Source: Adiantum capillus-veneris
Taxonomy: Eukaryota; Streptophyta; Polypodiopsida; Polypodiales; Pteridaceae
Direction: 5' to 3'
Length of the DNA stretch: 64,000 nt
NCBI GenBank assembly: GCA_014529385.2
Contig: CM043963.1
Coordinates: 69,902,912-69,966,911, forward strand
Shown: positions 44,616-56,561 of the stretch, in pieces
Numbering within the stretch: position 1 is the stretch's first letter
How the letters are laid out: every line of letters starts with the position of its first letter
Translations under genes and position numbers: made by a program
The notes under the pieces: model-generated
What the model was told of the DNA's origin: nothing
Database searches by the model: none
What the model saw: the letters and a program-made list of their open reading frames with translations, nothing else

Positions 44616-44840
44616 TGTTGGGATTAAAGCCCAAGTGGCCTCTTATACGGATATGGCTACCGCCCGCCTAACTCACTTATAACTAACTCTTTGTATATAT
44701 TCACATATACTTTTGTGAATAATAAGGTTTTTGGGTGATAACCCTTCAAAGAATTCTCTGCGTACTGTGTAAGCTCTCTGTCTGTGTATCTGTGTGTGTG
44801 TGTGTGTGTGAGTCGATCTAAGCTCCGCTCCGCAACTTCA
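44616..44840 (+). repeat. copia-2 3' LTR (225 bp)
   Basis: TGTTGGGATTAAAGCCC at the start and CTTCA at the end parallel the copia-3 LTR read in its own direction. It contains a (GT)n near 44791-44811. LINE sequence continues from 44841. Confidence 0.8.
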
Positions 44841-45915
44841 CTTTTTCTCTTCCTTTGAATCAATGCCTTGTATGTATGCAAATGACTTTGATAGTTGTCT
44901 TTGTCCCTAGTTGCATCAAGCTTTATCAAGGACTCTCGAGCATCTTGACGTTCTTTATCAAACCACCTTTTGCATGATTTATGTATGTTGATACCGTGGA
45001 GATGCTTTATGGCAAATAATTCTTTGGAACAAGAACAAATAAATTTCTAGAAAGCTTCACATTTGGTTTCCAATGGTGCATCATATTGAAGCTTTGTCGT
45101 CCATAAGTTTTGCTCAACCAATTCAATGTACATTGGTGTCCATTTGAAATCCATACATAGTGATAACTTCTCTTCCCTTTGGTTGAGATTATCATGCTTA
45201 GTTGCTTTTTCACATGCAAGGTCAATACATAAGTTTTGATGGTCTGATTTTGGGGTCCATTGGCCAAACATGAAACTCTTTATGTGATACATGATGGCTT
45301 CAGAGAGTATTATATAGTCAACCACACTATCCCCATTATGTTTTCTACATGTAAATTGATTGGTTCAACTCCACATAGATACACCATTGGCAATGAGCAT
45401 ACCCGTGCTATTACACATGTGTAAAAGTAACTTTCCATAGTGATCCGGCTCTTTCTCATCCATTGAAGTACGATCATACAAGTGAACTTCCTCCAACTCC
45501 CTTGAAATGAATGGCATATCAAATTGTTGAGTATCATGTTGCAATGTTTTTGTGCGAGCATTTATATCCCCAATACAATAACATCACCTTCACCTTTGAA
45601 ATAAGCACTATCCTCTTCTAAATCAAAAAATGGCAGATCTCTATCCATGCAAGCATAAAATGGGAAATCATGATGGGGAATGTAGCAACCAGCTACTTTT
45701 TTTGGTGTCATAATTTTTAGCCATACATAACGTTTGTACTTGTCATTTTTGACAATTGATACAAAATCTTCCAATCCTTTCTTAACCATACATGCTACGC
45801 CTCCTTGCCCTCTTCGACATTGCTTGAGATTCTTTGACCACATCAATGAATGTACATTGTAATCCTCCAAGCCGTTAATCCTTTGTGTATCATGCTCCCA
45901 AGTTTCAACAAGAAT
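44841..45915 (-). pseudogene. LINE ORF2 endonuclease part
   Basis: Minus strand: GLEDYNVHSLMWSKNLKQ, GQGGVACMVKKGLEDFV, AGCYIPHHDFPF, VIVLGI (normally followed by D-N/A), MCNSTG, DSVVDYIILSEA, and TPKSDHQNLCIDL with the SDH signature. This is the apurinic-type endonuclease fold of L1-like LINEs, which nicks target DNA. Three frames are used, so at least two indels have occurred. It breaks off in the linker (HTYKALIQRKRKSE) where copia-2 begins. Confidence 0.82.
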
Positions 45916-46148
45916 TACAACATGGCTTTGCTTATTAGTTCATCAATGGCAACCTCCGCATTCCATGGGCATCCATTGCAATTTCAAAAGCATATTTTCA
46001 ATTGTAACTCGGCCTCATAGGTCGCACATCCCTATTTGCTTGAGGGACTCGCCTCCTCCTTGGGTACATTTTCTTCGTGAGAGATCTCCTTGTTTTTCTT
46101 ATTCTTTTCCTCATATGCTTTGCGACGCATATTTTGTTGGTTCATAGT

Positions 46149-46985
46149 GCGATCTTCGCATACAAAAAATTTTGTATCCCTCAAATAGATCCAACTATTA
46201 TCAAGGTTAATCTTTCAATTGGTCTCATCTAGCATGGTGCATACAATTGGCCGTTCTCCTGAGCGAGGAGGTCCTTGATTACCCACTCTATGTTCTCCAT
46301 AGACCATAACTCCGGACATGCCAAAGTGGGTTTTGAAGAGATCTTCGGTAACAATGGCAAGAGAAGGAGGTGTCTCTAACTTCTCCTCGAGAATTCCACA
46401 AATAACAATGTTCTTGGAATGTCGCTCCCATCCCTTCAACTCCTCATCATCCACATTCTCAACATTCTTTGTTTGAGCCATAGCTTGCATAAGTGAGGAA
46501 TTAGGACCCACATTGTTACCACATACATTAACCCAAGACTTGTTTGTGCATACATTTTTCATATCGCATACATCCCGGCTCATGGTGTCAAATTTTTCCT
46601 CTTTCAATACATGTTCATGCTCTACTTTGCTCATGCGCTCCTTCAAAGCATTCAAGTCCGCAAGAGAGTGTTTACATTCTTTGACTTCCTCTTCAAGTTG
46701 CATCAAACATGTTGTTTGCATCTCAAGTGTTCTCTTGAGATTTTCATTCTCAACCACAAGTACCCTTAGCGTACCATTCTCCATTACAAGTGCCTGTAAG
46801 TCGTCGCTTTGTTTGTTTACGGTCTCTTGCAACGATACCAACTATGCCATGATCATGGTTTTTGATGTCGTTGGTTGAGTGGTTGTGTTGCTATCTCCAC
46901 ACTTAGGAGATTTTGGGTCATTTTCCACAATGGTTGTGGACCTTGTTGAAGAAGAAGAACCCTTGCGAGTGCCGAAAGTTATTGT
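46149..46985 (-). pseudogene. LINE ORF1 with coiled coil and RRM-like domain
   Basis: Frame open 46215-46841, with a TAG near 46850 and same-frame sequence to about 46985 upstream. The N-terminal heptad-like stretch (SLQETVNKQSDDLQALVMEN through NALKERMSKVEHEHVL) predicts a coiled coil. A central domain (WERHSKNIVICGILEEK, VYGEHRVGNQGPPRSGERP) resembles the RNA-binding domain of L1-type ORF1 proteins, and a basic tail follows (46149-46214). It would coat LINE RNA. Same strand and order as the endonuclease downstream. Confidence 0.78.
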
Positions 46986-46999
46986 ATGTAAAATAAGAG

Positions 47000-47254
47000 A
47001 TGAGAGTCAACTTTCTTGAACCTGTTCACTTCAGAAATACTGCTACAGAAACGTCTTCCATAACTATAAGAATTTATGTCTTACATCAATGCGTAGAGAG
47101 AGAGAGAGAGAGAGAACCACATGAGCCAACGATGGCCAACAACGTAGCAAGGAGCCAGAACAACACAATAGAAGTGCATGAGCCAACGATGGCCAACAAC
47201 GCAACAAGGAGCCATAGCAACGCAACAACGTTCTTTAGCGAGATCCCAAAACTA

Positions 47255-47301
<47 letters not shown>

Positions 47302-47932
47302 CTGTGCATTAATGAGTGTGCATCTTTGTATCCCTTTTTATAATGGCTCCTTTAATGATAGGTTTTTGTCTTCAGATAATACTATGGGGTGCAAGGTTGA
47401 GGGGAAAGCCTTAGAACTACAGGAGATGGTTGAAAAAATGCTTCAAAATGAAAAACGCAAAGCTTGAGTGTGAGCCAAGCATGAAAATGAATTGCAGGTG
47501 ATAGGGGAGCCTGGATCTATGAGATCATCCCCACCAGTGCTAGCGCCCTACTGCTCCGTGTTGCTCCCTTACATGCCCGCAGCCAGCTTTCATTGCGCTC
47601 AACTACCATGGCTTGGTGTCCTTCTCCCCACTCTAGCGCTACTTCGAATCCATCTACCATCGGCCGTACCCTACTTCAACCGCAAGAAGCGCCACCTTCA
47701 ATAGAGTCGCTTAATGGCTTCTCTTCTGTTAATAGCCTTTCTCCACCAAAGCAAGTTGTGTGCCATAGTCATTAGTCGATAGAAGTATACTCCACCATTC
47801 ACCTTCCAAAGCAAGTTGTGCGCCTTAGTCATTAGTTGATAGAAGTATAAGGAATCTCAATGGTCTTTGAAGGTTCTATGGATAATCAAAGGTTTCTTTT
47901 TGAATAGGTTTCTCATTATTATTAAAGGTTTC

Positions 47933-47969
<37 letters not shown>

Positions 47970-48032
47970 AGCCCATCCTAAAGGTTTCTTTTTGAATAGG
48001 TTTCTTTCAGTGTTAATCGAAGATTTCATTGT

Positions 48033-48091
<59 letters not shown>

Positions 48092-48555
48092 CAGCCCATC
48101 CTAAGAAGTTGATCTGCCTCCTTTGCAAAGCACAACAAGTCATTGAAGTTTTTTTGGGTTTGGGAATGCCATTTATTCAATGGTTCACAATTGCACCAAA
48201 ATCCAACGCTTTACTAAGCTTTACTAAGGGCTCCTTATGTAGCCCAAAAAGAACTTCAATTCAAGGAAGACCATTGAACTTCTTATTACGTCTAGTGATT
48301 GAGAAAAGCTTCCACTACACACCTTGAGTAGAAGCTGTCACCAACAAGGTCATTGCACCAAGCATGGATGGGAGGCTCAGGAGACATGCATGGAAATATG
48401 GGAGTAACAAGAAGGAGAGCTAAGAGTAGCAAAGATAAAGGAGAGGGGTGGACCGTGGACTTTAAGTACCCCTCCATCCCTAAATTCAATGGCTATGGCA
48501 AGGTGAGGACGAGTATGTTGTCCCACGATTCAAGAAGCCTGTCCCGCCCATAGAA
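47000..48555. other. Gene-free region of microsatellites and short duplications
   Basis: (GA)n at 47097-47116, (CT)n at 47258-47300, (GA)n at 47935-47966, (GT)n at 48031-48056 and (GA)n at 48057-48088. Tandem duplications: about 59 bp at 47122-47220 (ATGAGCCAACGATGGCC twice), about 60 bp at 47745-47870 (AAAGCAAGTTGTG twice), and about 110 bp at 47880-48100 (GGTTTCTTTTTGAATAGG twice). No gene is supported. Confidence 0.75.
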
Positions 48556-48559
48556 TTAG

Positions 48560-49045
48560 TGGCAAGTGTGTCGTCCCATGGTCATTAGCGTGATGGTAGG
48601 GCTTTCATGTTGCAATCGGGAGGTCTTCTGTTTGACCCACACCCCGCAAGGCCGATGAACTAGTGGTAAACTTGGGGTGAACTCGGGGTGCCGTTTTATC
48701 CCTAGTTGACGGTGGCAATTGGATGATGGAGATCAAAGTCATGCATCCCTCAAAGAGGGCCCTAGATCCCCCTAGGCTGTGATGTAGTGACATGGAAGGT
48801 TGTGGGGGTAATTGTAGATGTCCATAACTTGCTTAGGAGTGGGAGATCGTCGGTCCACGACATTATCTAACACGCGGTCTTAATGACCCAGGGCAGTGGG
48901 ATCGACGACTGCGAGGCTGTTGTGGGAATCTCGAGTAGGGTAGACGGTCGGAAAAAAAGTCAACACGTTGACCCACGACCCCCTCGTCAGGGACTCGAAC
49001 CTAGGACCTCACGGTTGGTAGCCCGATGCCTTAACCACGGGATTG
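48560..49045 (-). repeat. tRNA-like SINE sequence
   Basis: At 48985-49040 the minus strand reads TGGTTAAGGCATCGG, then 30 bases on GGTTCGAGTCCCTG, matching pol III A- and B-box spacing of a tRNA-derived SINE head. The body would run left toward 48800. A weaker, plus-strand tRNA-like pattern (GTGATGGTAGGGC, then TGTTTGACCC) lies at 48575-48645. There is no cloverleaf good enough for a functional tRNA gene. Confidence 0.5.
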
Positions 49046-49057
49046 TTTGGACCCAAG

Positions 49058-49123
49058 ATGAAATTACTCTTTAGTAAAGTGAATTCAGACATGAAATTAC
49101 TCTTTAGTAAAGTGAATTCGGAC
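49058..49123 (+). repeat. 33-bp tandem duplication upstream of the PEBP gene
   Basis: Two copies starting ATGAAATTACTCTTTAG at 49058 and 49091, differing at one base. About 240 bp before the start codon, so possibly within the promoter. Confidence 0.9.
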
Positions 49124-49359
49124 AAAAAAAGTAAACATGGACAAGAACGGCGTTCTAATTTCGCAGCTTCACTTTAGGCCGTGGATCCCACAGCTTGCAC
49201 TTCATTCAGTATAGCGAGCGTGTCAAATAGTGCTGAGGATCGTCGGCCCAGCTCGTTTGACAATTATGGGTTGATTGGTCATCTCTCCGTCTCGCCTCGC
49301 CCTCTATCTCTCTCAAAATGCTGGGGAGTTGCTGAGGAAGGAGGAAGGCAACATCAGCG

Positions 49360-51627
49360 ATGGCAGGCGGGAAGCTGTGGATGCTGGGCATGTGGGTGGT
49401 GGGCGTGTTAGCGATAACAGAGAATGTGAGCGGGCGGAGGCAGCAGGGAGGAGTGATTCCGCCATGGCTGGACTCCTTTGGAGCACCGCGCGTGCAGGTG
49501 GCCCTCTCTTTCGAAGGCAGCACCGTGCGGACTGGCCAATTGTTGCCTAAGAATCTTACTGCCTCGCGTCCCCATGTCTCCCTTCAGGTTCCCTCTACCC
49601 TAGCTACCTCCTGGTTCACCGTCACCATTGTTGATCCGGATGCCCCCTCGCCTGCCGAGCCAACTCGGGCCAATGTCCTTCACTGGATTGTGTCCAACAT
49701 TGCTCCTGCTCAGCACTCCAATCAAGGTAAGCATGTCTCTCCTCATATGCACTTCTGAGAATTATTTATTTTTTCAGGGTGACGTTTTATTTTGAATATT
49801 AGACATGTTATCATGTTTGGGCAAGGGCCATGTAATGTCAGGGCCCCATATTCACATGGAATGCAACATGAAACGGAACCCGGAAGGTCAAGAATTGCCG
49901 TTCCATGCGATTGCCATGGGTGAGGTCATTCTTGACAGTTCTCTTGTGTATCAGGCAAGAGGTGCATGTAAACATTGCCAATGAGCATCCTCCTTTTGAA
50001 TGCTAGACATGGATCATGGTCCCTCAACAAGGGCCACGTATCGTCGAGCAAGAGTTGCATGTAGGCATTCCCCATGACCAGCAATGGAGGAATCTTGATT
50101 GGACCCTCCTCCTTGTAACTCACCCAAGGAGAAGGGACGGCTTGAGTGTGTTCAAGGGCAAACACACCAACTATAACATAGGTGTGCCTTCCTTCAGGAG
50201 AGAGTCAACGATTTTTCATCATGTGTAAACCGTAAAGTAACAGTCGTGTTGAATGATTATATGGTGTATAACTTGCCCATGTCTTCTGCAGACATATGGG
50301 ACTCAGGTGTAGAGAGTTTTCCTTACAGAGGGCCATCACCTCCTAACGGAACCCATCGTTACTATGCTTTGGTGTTTGAGCAGGTACGTCTCCTCTCTCT
50401 TTGTGTTTTCTCCTGGTTAACTTTGTCTTTACGATTTGTTTTATTTACTTTGGTAGTCACTCTTCATAGAACCCAAATATGGCTACCTTTCTGGCGTGGA
50501 AACTGTTATGAACTTTCTTGATTAATGTATGGGTCCGTGTTATGCTTTACATGCCTCATGCATACCAACTAGCTTCATAAAGAGGAAACTTGTGTGCTGG
50601 ATACTAATGACAATCAGAATAGATACGAAATTTTAGAGTAGCATATGCCATGCGAATTTATGTTTTTGCACCAAATCTCAAGTTTGTTGTTTCAAGAATG
50701 GGAAGAAAAGAGAACAACTTTCTTTGGTTGAAGAGTCAAGATTCGGCTCGATGTTTTGCTATTCGGCACAAGATCAACTTGCTAATGTTAGTTAGCACAA
50801 AAGTTATCTTCTCAACAGCTATATCTTTAAAATTGCATTTTAGGTACACTACAAAAACAATAAAAAATAAATAAATAAATATGTGTGCGTCCGTCCTAGA
50901 TGATCGCAAAGATGAGTAGGAAAAAATCTACATGCCATAAGCTTGTGGGGAAAGGGGTGATAGCTTGATGTTTTCAATTGATCTACAAAATTTTTCGTAC
51001 GGAGATGCTTTCCCTTTTGTGAGCTTAGGTTAGAAGCTGCCTCCGTTTTCCATATATGACCCACAAATATGATTGGGAATTCTGTGTATGGAGAAGCCTA
51101 CCCATGTAGTTAATAGTGCACCAGGTTGAGTAGTGAAGTCAAGTCATTACTATGTTGTCATGTAATGCTTCTTGTAAAACTTATGAAGCCACAGGATTAA
51201 GAAAATTGTAGCTTTGATCAAACGCCTTGTTCAAGTAAAATCGTAGGAAGGTAGGAATGAAGATGTCATGCTTTGGCTCATGTCCTTGTTGTTTAGTTAG
51301 CTTTATTTACGTCATATTTTTCGTTAGAATTATGGTGAAGGATTGATGCTTTTTGTGTTATAGTTGCTCTCCGATGCTTTTGCGAGTTCTAATTATTTTG
51401 TGAGACACCTTACATTAGAGGCGTAGGTTTTTTCAGAGTGATTAGGATTAGATTTTGGATTGATTTAATTTGAGGTGATCCTAGCTACCCCCTAAAATAA
51501 AGCTTAGGTTTTAAAAATCTGGACTCTAGTGTACTATAGGTTTGCAAGGTTCAAGGGCATTTATAAGGCTTGGCTACAAATTGCTTATATTATTTGACAT
51601 ATTGCCTATGATGGGATGCTCATCCTT

Positions 51628-51678
<51 letters not shown>

Positions 51679-52124
51679 TTCTATCTTGGTGGGAGCAAAC
51701 CCAGATTTTTGTATGCAAAAGAAAAATGAAGCTTTGGAAATTGAGCATTCTCTCTCTTGTTCTAAACCAAAGTACTGCTAAATATGGCTATTCACATATG
51801 TTCTCTTCCAAGCCATTTTGTTCTATTGGAGTTGACCCATTGAACCCGAAGCTTTGCTTTATAACTTCACATTAAAGATTATGGTTGAGCATAGAGTCAT
51901 TATGTAGGTGGCCCCATTCTTAAGTCTTGGAATTCTTGATGAGGTTGATAGATGACCACTTTGGAATTCTTAACTTTTCTCCGGGTCCTTTGCAAATCAT
52001 TATTTGAAAGCAAAAAGAAAATCATTACCTAAAAGTGGAAGGTGTAGTAAAAGTAAAAGGTTGGGAGCAAGGGCTAAGTGCGGTGTCAGGTGTAAGGTGG
52101 CAATTTTGAAAACAATGAAAGATG

Positions 52125-52206
<82 letters not shown>

Positions 52207-53058
52207 AATCTCCTTTGCATGTAGTGTTGAAATTTGATTATTTATACATTTACTTGGGACCTTTGCCCTCAATAGTGTGATAGCTGATGAATGATCATTA
52301 ACATCATACTCAAACATAAGAGTGCTCAAAACTAATGACCTTAGTTGGAAAATCAATGTAATGCAAGCATTTACTTTTCCCTTCCAAAGATGACTTGGGA
52401 TATGTGTTGCATAAGGTGCGATACTTGTCTTTATGTTTTCGCTAGGGCAAAAGTTTTTTGAACATTCAGTTATCTATATAGTAAGAATAGCAATTTACTA
52501 TGTATTCTGGTGTGTAGTTTTGTTTTAGTGTTTGCTAAGTTCGGATTGTTAATGTGGAGTGCAACACATATGAAATAGAGGAGTATGATATGACTACATT
52601 AGGTGATGTTAGAATTGCAAGCGCATGGGCTAGTGAGTTTTGTGAGAGGTAAAACTCTTAAATGGAGAAATTTTATAAGAACGTAAGCTTGTATTTATGT
52701 ATGCATTCATGATTTCCTTTGTACTAAATGTGGTCATCTAGACCATACAAATACCTTTGCAATCTCATAAACATTAATGGAAGCAAGTGATATTTGTTAT
52801 TGCGACACTTACGTTTGCGGAGTGGGTTTAAGTGTTGGAAGACCATTGGTGAGTGCTGAAATTTTGTTGGAGTTGAAATCATATGCATAACTTTGTGGTT
52901 TCTAATACCTTTTTTTGTAAACTTTAATGTAGAGTGGAGAAATACAGATTGAACCTATTCAAAATAGAACAAATTTTAGTGTTCGAGAGTTTACTCGGAA
53001 GTATAATTTGTACTACCCAATTGGAGGAACCTTTTTTAGAGTTAGCGCCAACATGTGA
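49360..53058 (+). CDS. Secreted PEBP-family protein, three exons
   Basis: Exons 49360-49726, 50292-50383 and 52933-53058; introns of 565 and 2,549 bp begin GTAAGC and GTACGT and end CTGCAG and TGTAG, in phases 1 and 0. Joined length is 585 nt, 194 residues, with no stop before TGA. Residues 1-25 form a signal peptide (hydrophobic LWMLGMWVVGVLAI). PEBP signatures are present: DPDAP at 92-96, HWIVSN at 108-113, GPSPPNGTHRYY at 136-147, and a C-terminal FSVREF and GGTFFRVSANM. DPDxP and GxHR line the anion pocket that binds phospholipid head groups in this family. NLT (65) and NGT (141) are possible N-glycosylation sites. FT/TFL1 regulators of the family lack a signal peptide, so this is more likely an extracellular or vacuolar PEBP. 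The pyrimidine-rich CTCTATCTCTCTC (about 49301) may mark the start site; no TATA is evident. No transcript was checked. Confidence 0.9.
51632..51675 (+). repeat. (GA)n in PEBP intron 2
   Basis: About 22 GA units, interrupted by nothing visible. Confidence 0.95.
52138..52201 (+). repeat. (GA)n in PEBP intron 2, second tract
   Basis: About 32 GA units, preceded by (TA)n at 52126-52137. The rest of the intron shows no gene or transposon that I recognise. Confidence 0.95.
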
Positions 53059-53172
53059 TTTGTAATTTTGTCAATGATCTATGTTTCAATCACCCATAAT
53101 TACTTAGCCCTTACGGATGCCCTCGGGGGCTAAGCATGTTCCATCAACGGCATAGAACGTTGAATGACTCAT

Positions 53173-53178
53173 AATAAA
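53173..53178 (+). terminator. Candidate polyadenylation signal of the PEBP gene
   Basis: AATAAA about 115 bp after the stop codon. Plant signals vary, so this is only a candidate. Confidence 0.4.
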
Positions 53179-54979
53179 TGGAACTCCATGCTATTGTTCA
53201 AAGAATGCTAGTTGAAGAGAATCTAGACTTGTTTTATTTATTATAGTGCCTTAGGAGGTAAATTGAATGGTCATTGCATATACGATTGTGGTTGTAAGTG
53301 ACAAACTATGCCATTTGATGTGTGATTAAGACTTTTGTTCATGTACTCTATTATTGTGATCAAATATTATTTGCTATGTTGGAGATTGTTTTTTGAAATA
53401 ATCTTTGACGTCATTCGCAACACATCACTTAACAAGCATTGTGATGAATCGCAAGTCACGAAAGATGTGTAGGTATCTTGAAAGATCGTGAAAGAATATA
53501 AAAAATGTGTAGGTATCTTCTCTCCTAGGCTCTTGACTTTGGTAGGCTTCTTGATAGGTTTTGACAAGGTTTTTGTGGGAGTTGTCATTTTGGAGGATCG
53601 ATGGGGTATTGTTGATTGTGATTTTTTTCCTCACTCTTGCTAGGTACATCACCCTTTGGACTTTTGGGTTTGTCATTGGAAACAACCAAACGACAACTTG
53701 GGTGTACTTTCATTTCTTTCTTCGGTTATTTGTTTCTTGTTTTGCTTCCTTAATTGTCTTGTTGGGCCTCCTATCATTGAACCTCTTCTTTTACTGGTTT
53801 TCCACATAATGTGTTCTATGGGTGATTCAAGGTTCTTCCTTGATAATCCTTTAAAGCTCTTTTGGTATTGTCCTTTTTGCTTATGTTTGCTTTTTGCATC
53901 AGGTTAAAAAAGATTTGTGCAAAAGGTCATATTTTATGTATGATTTCTAGATCTTTGGAAGGAAATTTCATTCCTATTGTACTCTAAGCTATATATATGC
54001 CACAATGGCTGCATATGCATAATATGTTTTCATAGGGTGAAGACCACTCCATGTAGACCCTGGTTGCATGGTGTTGAAAGTTATCACTATGCTATAAGAA
54101 TGGTGTACCTCAATCAAAGGAACATCTTTGGACGTTTTTATGATGGGAATCATTGAGATTGCTTTAGGTTATCTTCAGAGGCTAATTTTGCAATTTCTTG
54201 AATACTAAAATGGATTGACAACTCTTGAGACGTGATGCAATATTGTATGTACTCGCAATCAAAAGACTTCAAATCTGTTTACAAAGAGACAATCACTTGT
54301 TGCTGAAAGAGAGTTCCCCTTGAGAAATATTGGCCCCTACGGTGGGTGTGGTGATATTTTCTTATTTATCACTTCTCCTATCATGCACACATGGATAAAA
54401 AATGACTAATTGGTGGATCTATAATGGCCTAAAGGTGTATCTCAAATGATCAAATGTTGGATCTAGAATATATAAGTGGTGCATATAAGGTGCACTCGCT
54501 TCTCTTCTCTACGACATATCTAGATTGGACACATGGTGGTTTTAGAACCACTATATGATAACTCTAAGAATCATCTAGTACTCAATAATGTCTAGATTGC
54601 TGCTGAATGTAATTGGTGGACAAGCAGTGTATCGAGGATGTATATATGTATTTATATTAGACAAATGATCTATCAAGAATCACAAAGTGCTAGGTTTAGC
54701 ATATAATCAGTGTCAATGATATGTTTAAATTCAACACATGGTCGATCTTGAAGAGCCAAGTGGTGTATCTAGCACGGACTCCATCATAGTAACATGTTTA
54801 AACTAGAAAAGTGGTAGAACTAAACTAGACAAATAGTGGAACTATGATACACCCGCATCTTAATAACATGTTTAGGTTGGACAAACTTATGGGTGACAAA
54901 TGGACAAGTGTTGGATAAAGGTTTTGTCTAGAGAATTGCAATAATAGTTTGAGATTGCATTAGTGGTGGATAGAATGGG
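53179..54979. other. Gene-free region with degenerate minisatellite
   Basis: 53179-54400 holds no supported gene; two overlapping hydrophobic frames near 53561-53907 have no family resemblance. About 54407-54970 shows a loose repeat of phrases like AGTGGTGnATCTA (TGGTGGATCTATA, TGTTGGATCTAGA, AGTGGTGTATCTA, AGTGGTAGAACTA), suggesting an old tandem repeat. Confidence 0.55.
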
Positions 54980-56547
54980 TGTCATAAAATTTAATATCTA
55001 ACCAACCCAAATGATTTTCTCATATTAAATTGATCATTTAATGTGGGAGAATAAACGGGAACAAGGGTTAGGATATAGACATGTGCTTATGGATCTATCT
55101 CAACACGGGGCCAATGATAAAGGGGCCCAAATGAGAGATGGTATGTCAAAGAGAAAGGCGGCTAACCAATGGAGCTTAAATACCTTAGGGTTAACTTTAT
55201 TGAAGACCTTCAATAGTTAGTGTTAAAAGTCATTTGACCTTAGGTAAGCTAGGGTTGTGCTTGAGGTGGGAACCCGGCCCAAGCTTGAGGTGCTTGTCAT
55301 GCTTGATGATTGAGATGCTTGAAGTGCTTGACAATTGAGATGGTAGGGCTCTACTTGAGGTGGGAATCCAACCCAAGCTTGAGGGGCTTAAGAGCCAAGC
55401 TTGTGGTGAGAACTGGGTCCAAGGTTGAGGTGTCACAAAAGTCAACCCAAATCCCTACAGGGAGGGAGCGAGCCATGTAAGAAGGGGGGGTGGTTGCTTG
55501 ACCATTGTCTCTCCCAAAGGGCACCCCTTGTCCAAGAGGCAAGTAGGACACATGTCAAGCCCCTAGCTAGGTTACCCTCATGGTGTGCCTAAAGCCTATT
55601 GGTTGGCCTTCCAAGGGGTCCAATGATAATTTAGTGGATTTAATTAATTGTTTTAGCATTTATCACGTCCTCTGTCTCAAATGGGAAAGGAGGACACTTG
55701 TCCCAAGGCTGCTCTTGTTGCTTGATATGCCCTTGCTTGTGATTGGTTAGGCTAGGAGGGGTCCAATGAGCTTCAAGCATGAGCTACAAAGGGGGGGGGG
55801 GGGGGGGGGGGGTCGACTGAAGCATGCTAGGGGATTGCTTGAGTGGTATACTCTCCTACACTTACCACACACACTCTCATTGTATATTGTGGAAAGTGCA
55901 AGAGCTCTCTCTCCTTCTCCAAGCAAGTAGAGAGGTTGAGAGACTACACCAACACTCTTGGCTATGGAATGCAAATCCAACCAAGAGCCATGCTTCAATG
56001 CTTAAGCTTGTCATCTTTTCCATATTCATTACTATGCTATTATATATGCTAGCGAGAAGATTGATGTTAAATGAGGAACTAATTCTTTCTTCTATGAAAT
56101 GTTTCTTCTTCCTCTTCCCTACCCTCATTCCTTGCTAGCTCTCTCCACCTTCGAAGGTGTTTGACGTCTTGTGACTGAGGCTTGGGATAGTTAATGCTTT
56201 CCACAAAGTTTATGTTATGCTCGTGATGCACGAAGCTTTCCATATTCATTGCATCACCTAGGTCACAAGGAACACAAGAGTGTATTGTAACAAGTCTCTC
56301 TTGATGGGAGAAACTATAATACAATTTCCTATAGGAGGGGCGACCGGCTCCACTTAAATCACGTCCTCAACTGTTGTCATGTTCTCTAAACTCTCTCTTG
56401 CAAAAGTATTGTTCATGCCAAGTTAACTGAATTCTATGTTTATGTTGCTACCATCAATTAAGTTCACCCGCTATGCTCACGTAATTTCACAAAAAGTACT
56501 TTCTCTAATTTTTGCTACTCTCAAAGTTAATAGGTCATTTCCATTAT
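54980..56547 (+). repeat. LTR-B copy B (5' LTR, about 1.6 kb)
   Basis: Begins TGTCATAAAATTTAATATC, and ends just before the PBS TGGTATCAGAGG (56550-56561), the initiator-Met type. It carries a tandem block rich in CTTGAGGTG/GAACC phrases (55245-55440) and a run of 22 G (55791-55812). Matches copy A in inverted orientation. The PBS identifies it as a real LTR and sets the orientation. Confidence 0.8.
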
Positions 56548-56549
56548 AT

Positions 56550-56561
56550 TGGTATCAGAGG
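56550..56561 (+). other. PBS of the LTR-B element, initiator-Met type
   Basis: TGGTATCAGAGG; plant elements typically have TGGTATCAGAGC. It lies two to three bases after the LTR end. Confidence 0.8.

Larger units (their letters stand above)
40250..44840 (+). mobile_element. copia-2: Ty1/copia element lacking a recognisable 5' LTR
   Basis: gag, protease, integrase, RT and RNase H lie in copia order, followed by the polypurine stretch AAGTGGGAGGT and a 225-bp 3' LTR. The protein is close to copia-3, so both belong to one family. The leader (40280-40500) carries an imperfect repeat of about 50 bp (around 40340 and 40440). It appears inserted in the minus-strand LINE, whose sequence resumes at 44841. 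Confidence 0.85.

Noticed and set aside
48353-48553. Gag-like phrase (YPSIPKFNGYGKV)
   Set aside because: Only a short similarity to the start of capsid domains; nothing further follows, so not called.
48985-49040. Functional tRNA gene
   Set aside because: A- and B-box-like sequences are present but I could not form a full acceptor stem or cloverleaf; a SINE is more likely.
53561-53907. Two overlapping hydrophobic ORFs, possible membrane protein
   Set aside because: Short, TTT/CTT-driven hydrophobicity, no splice context, no family motif.
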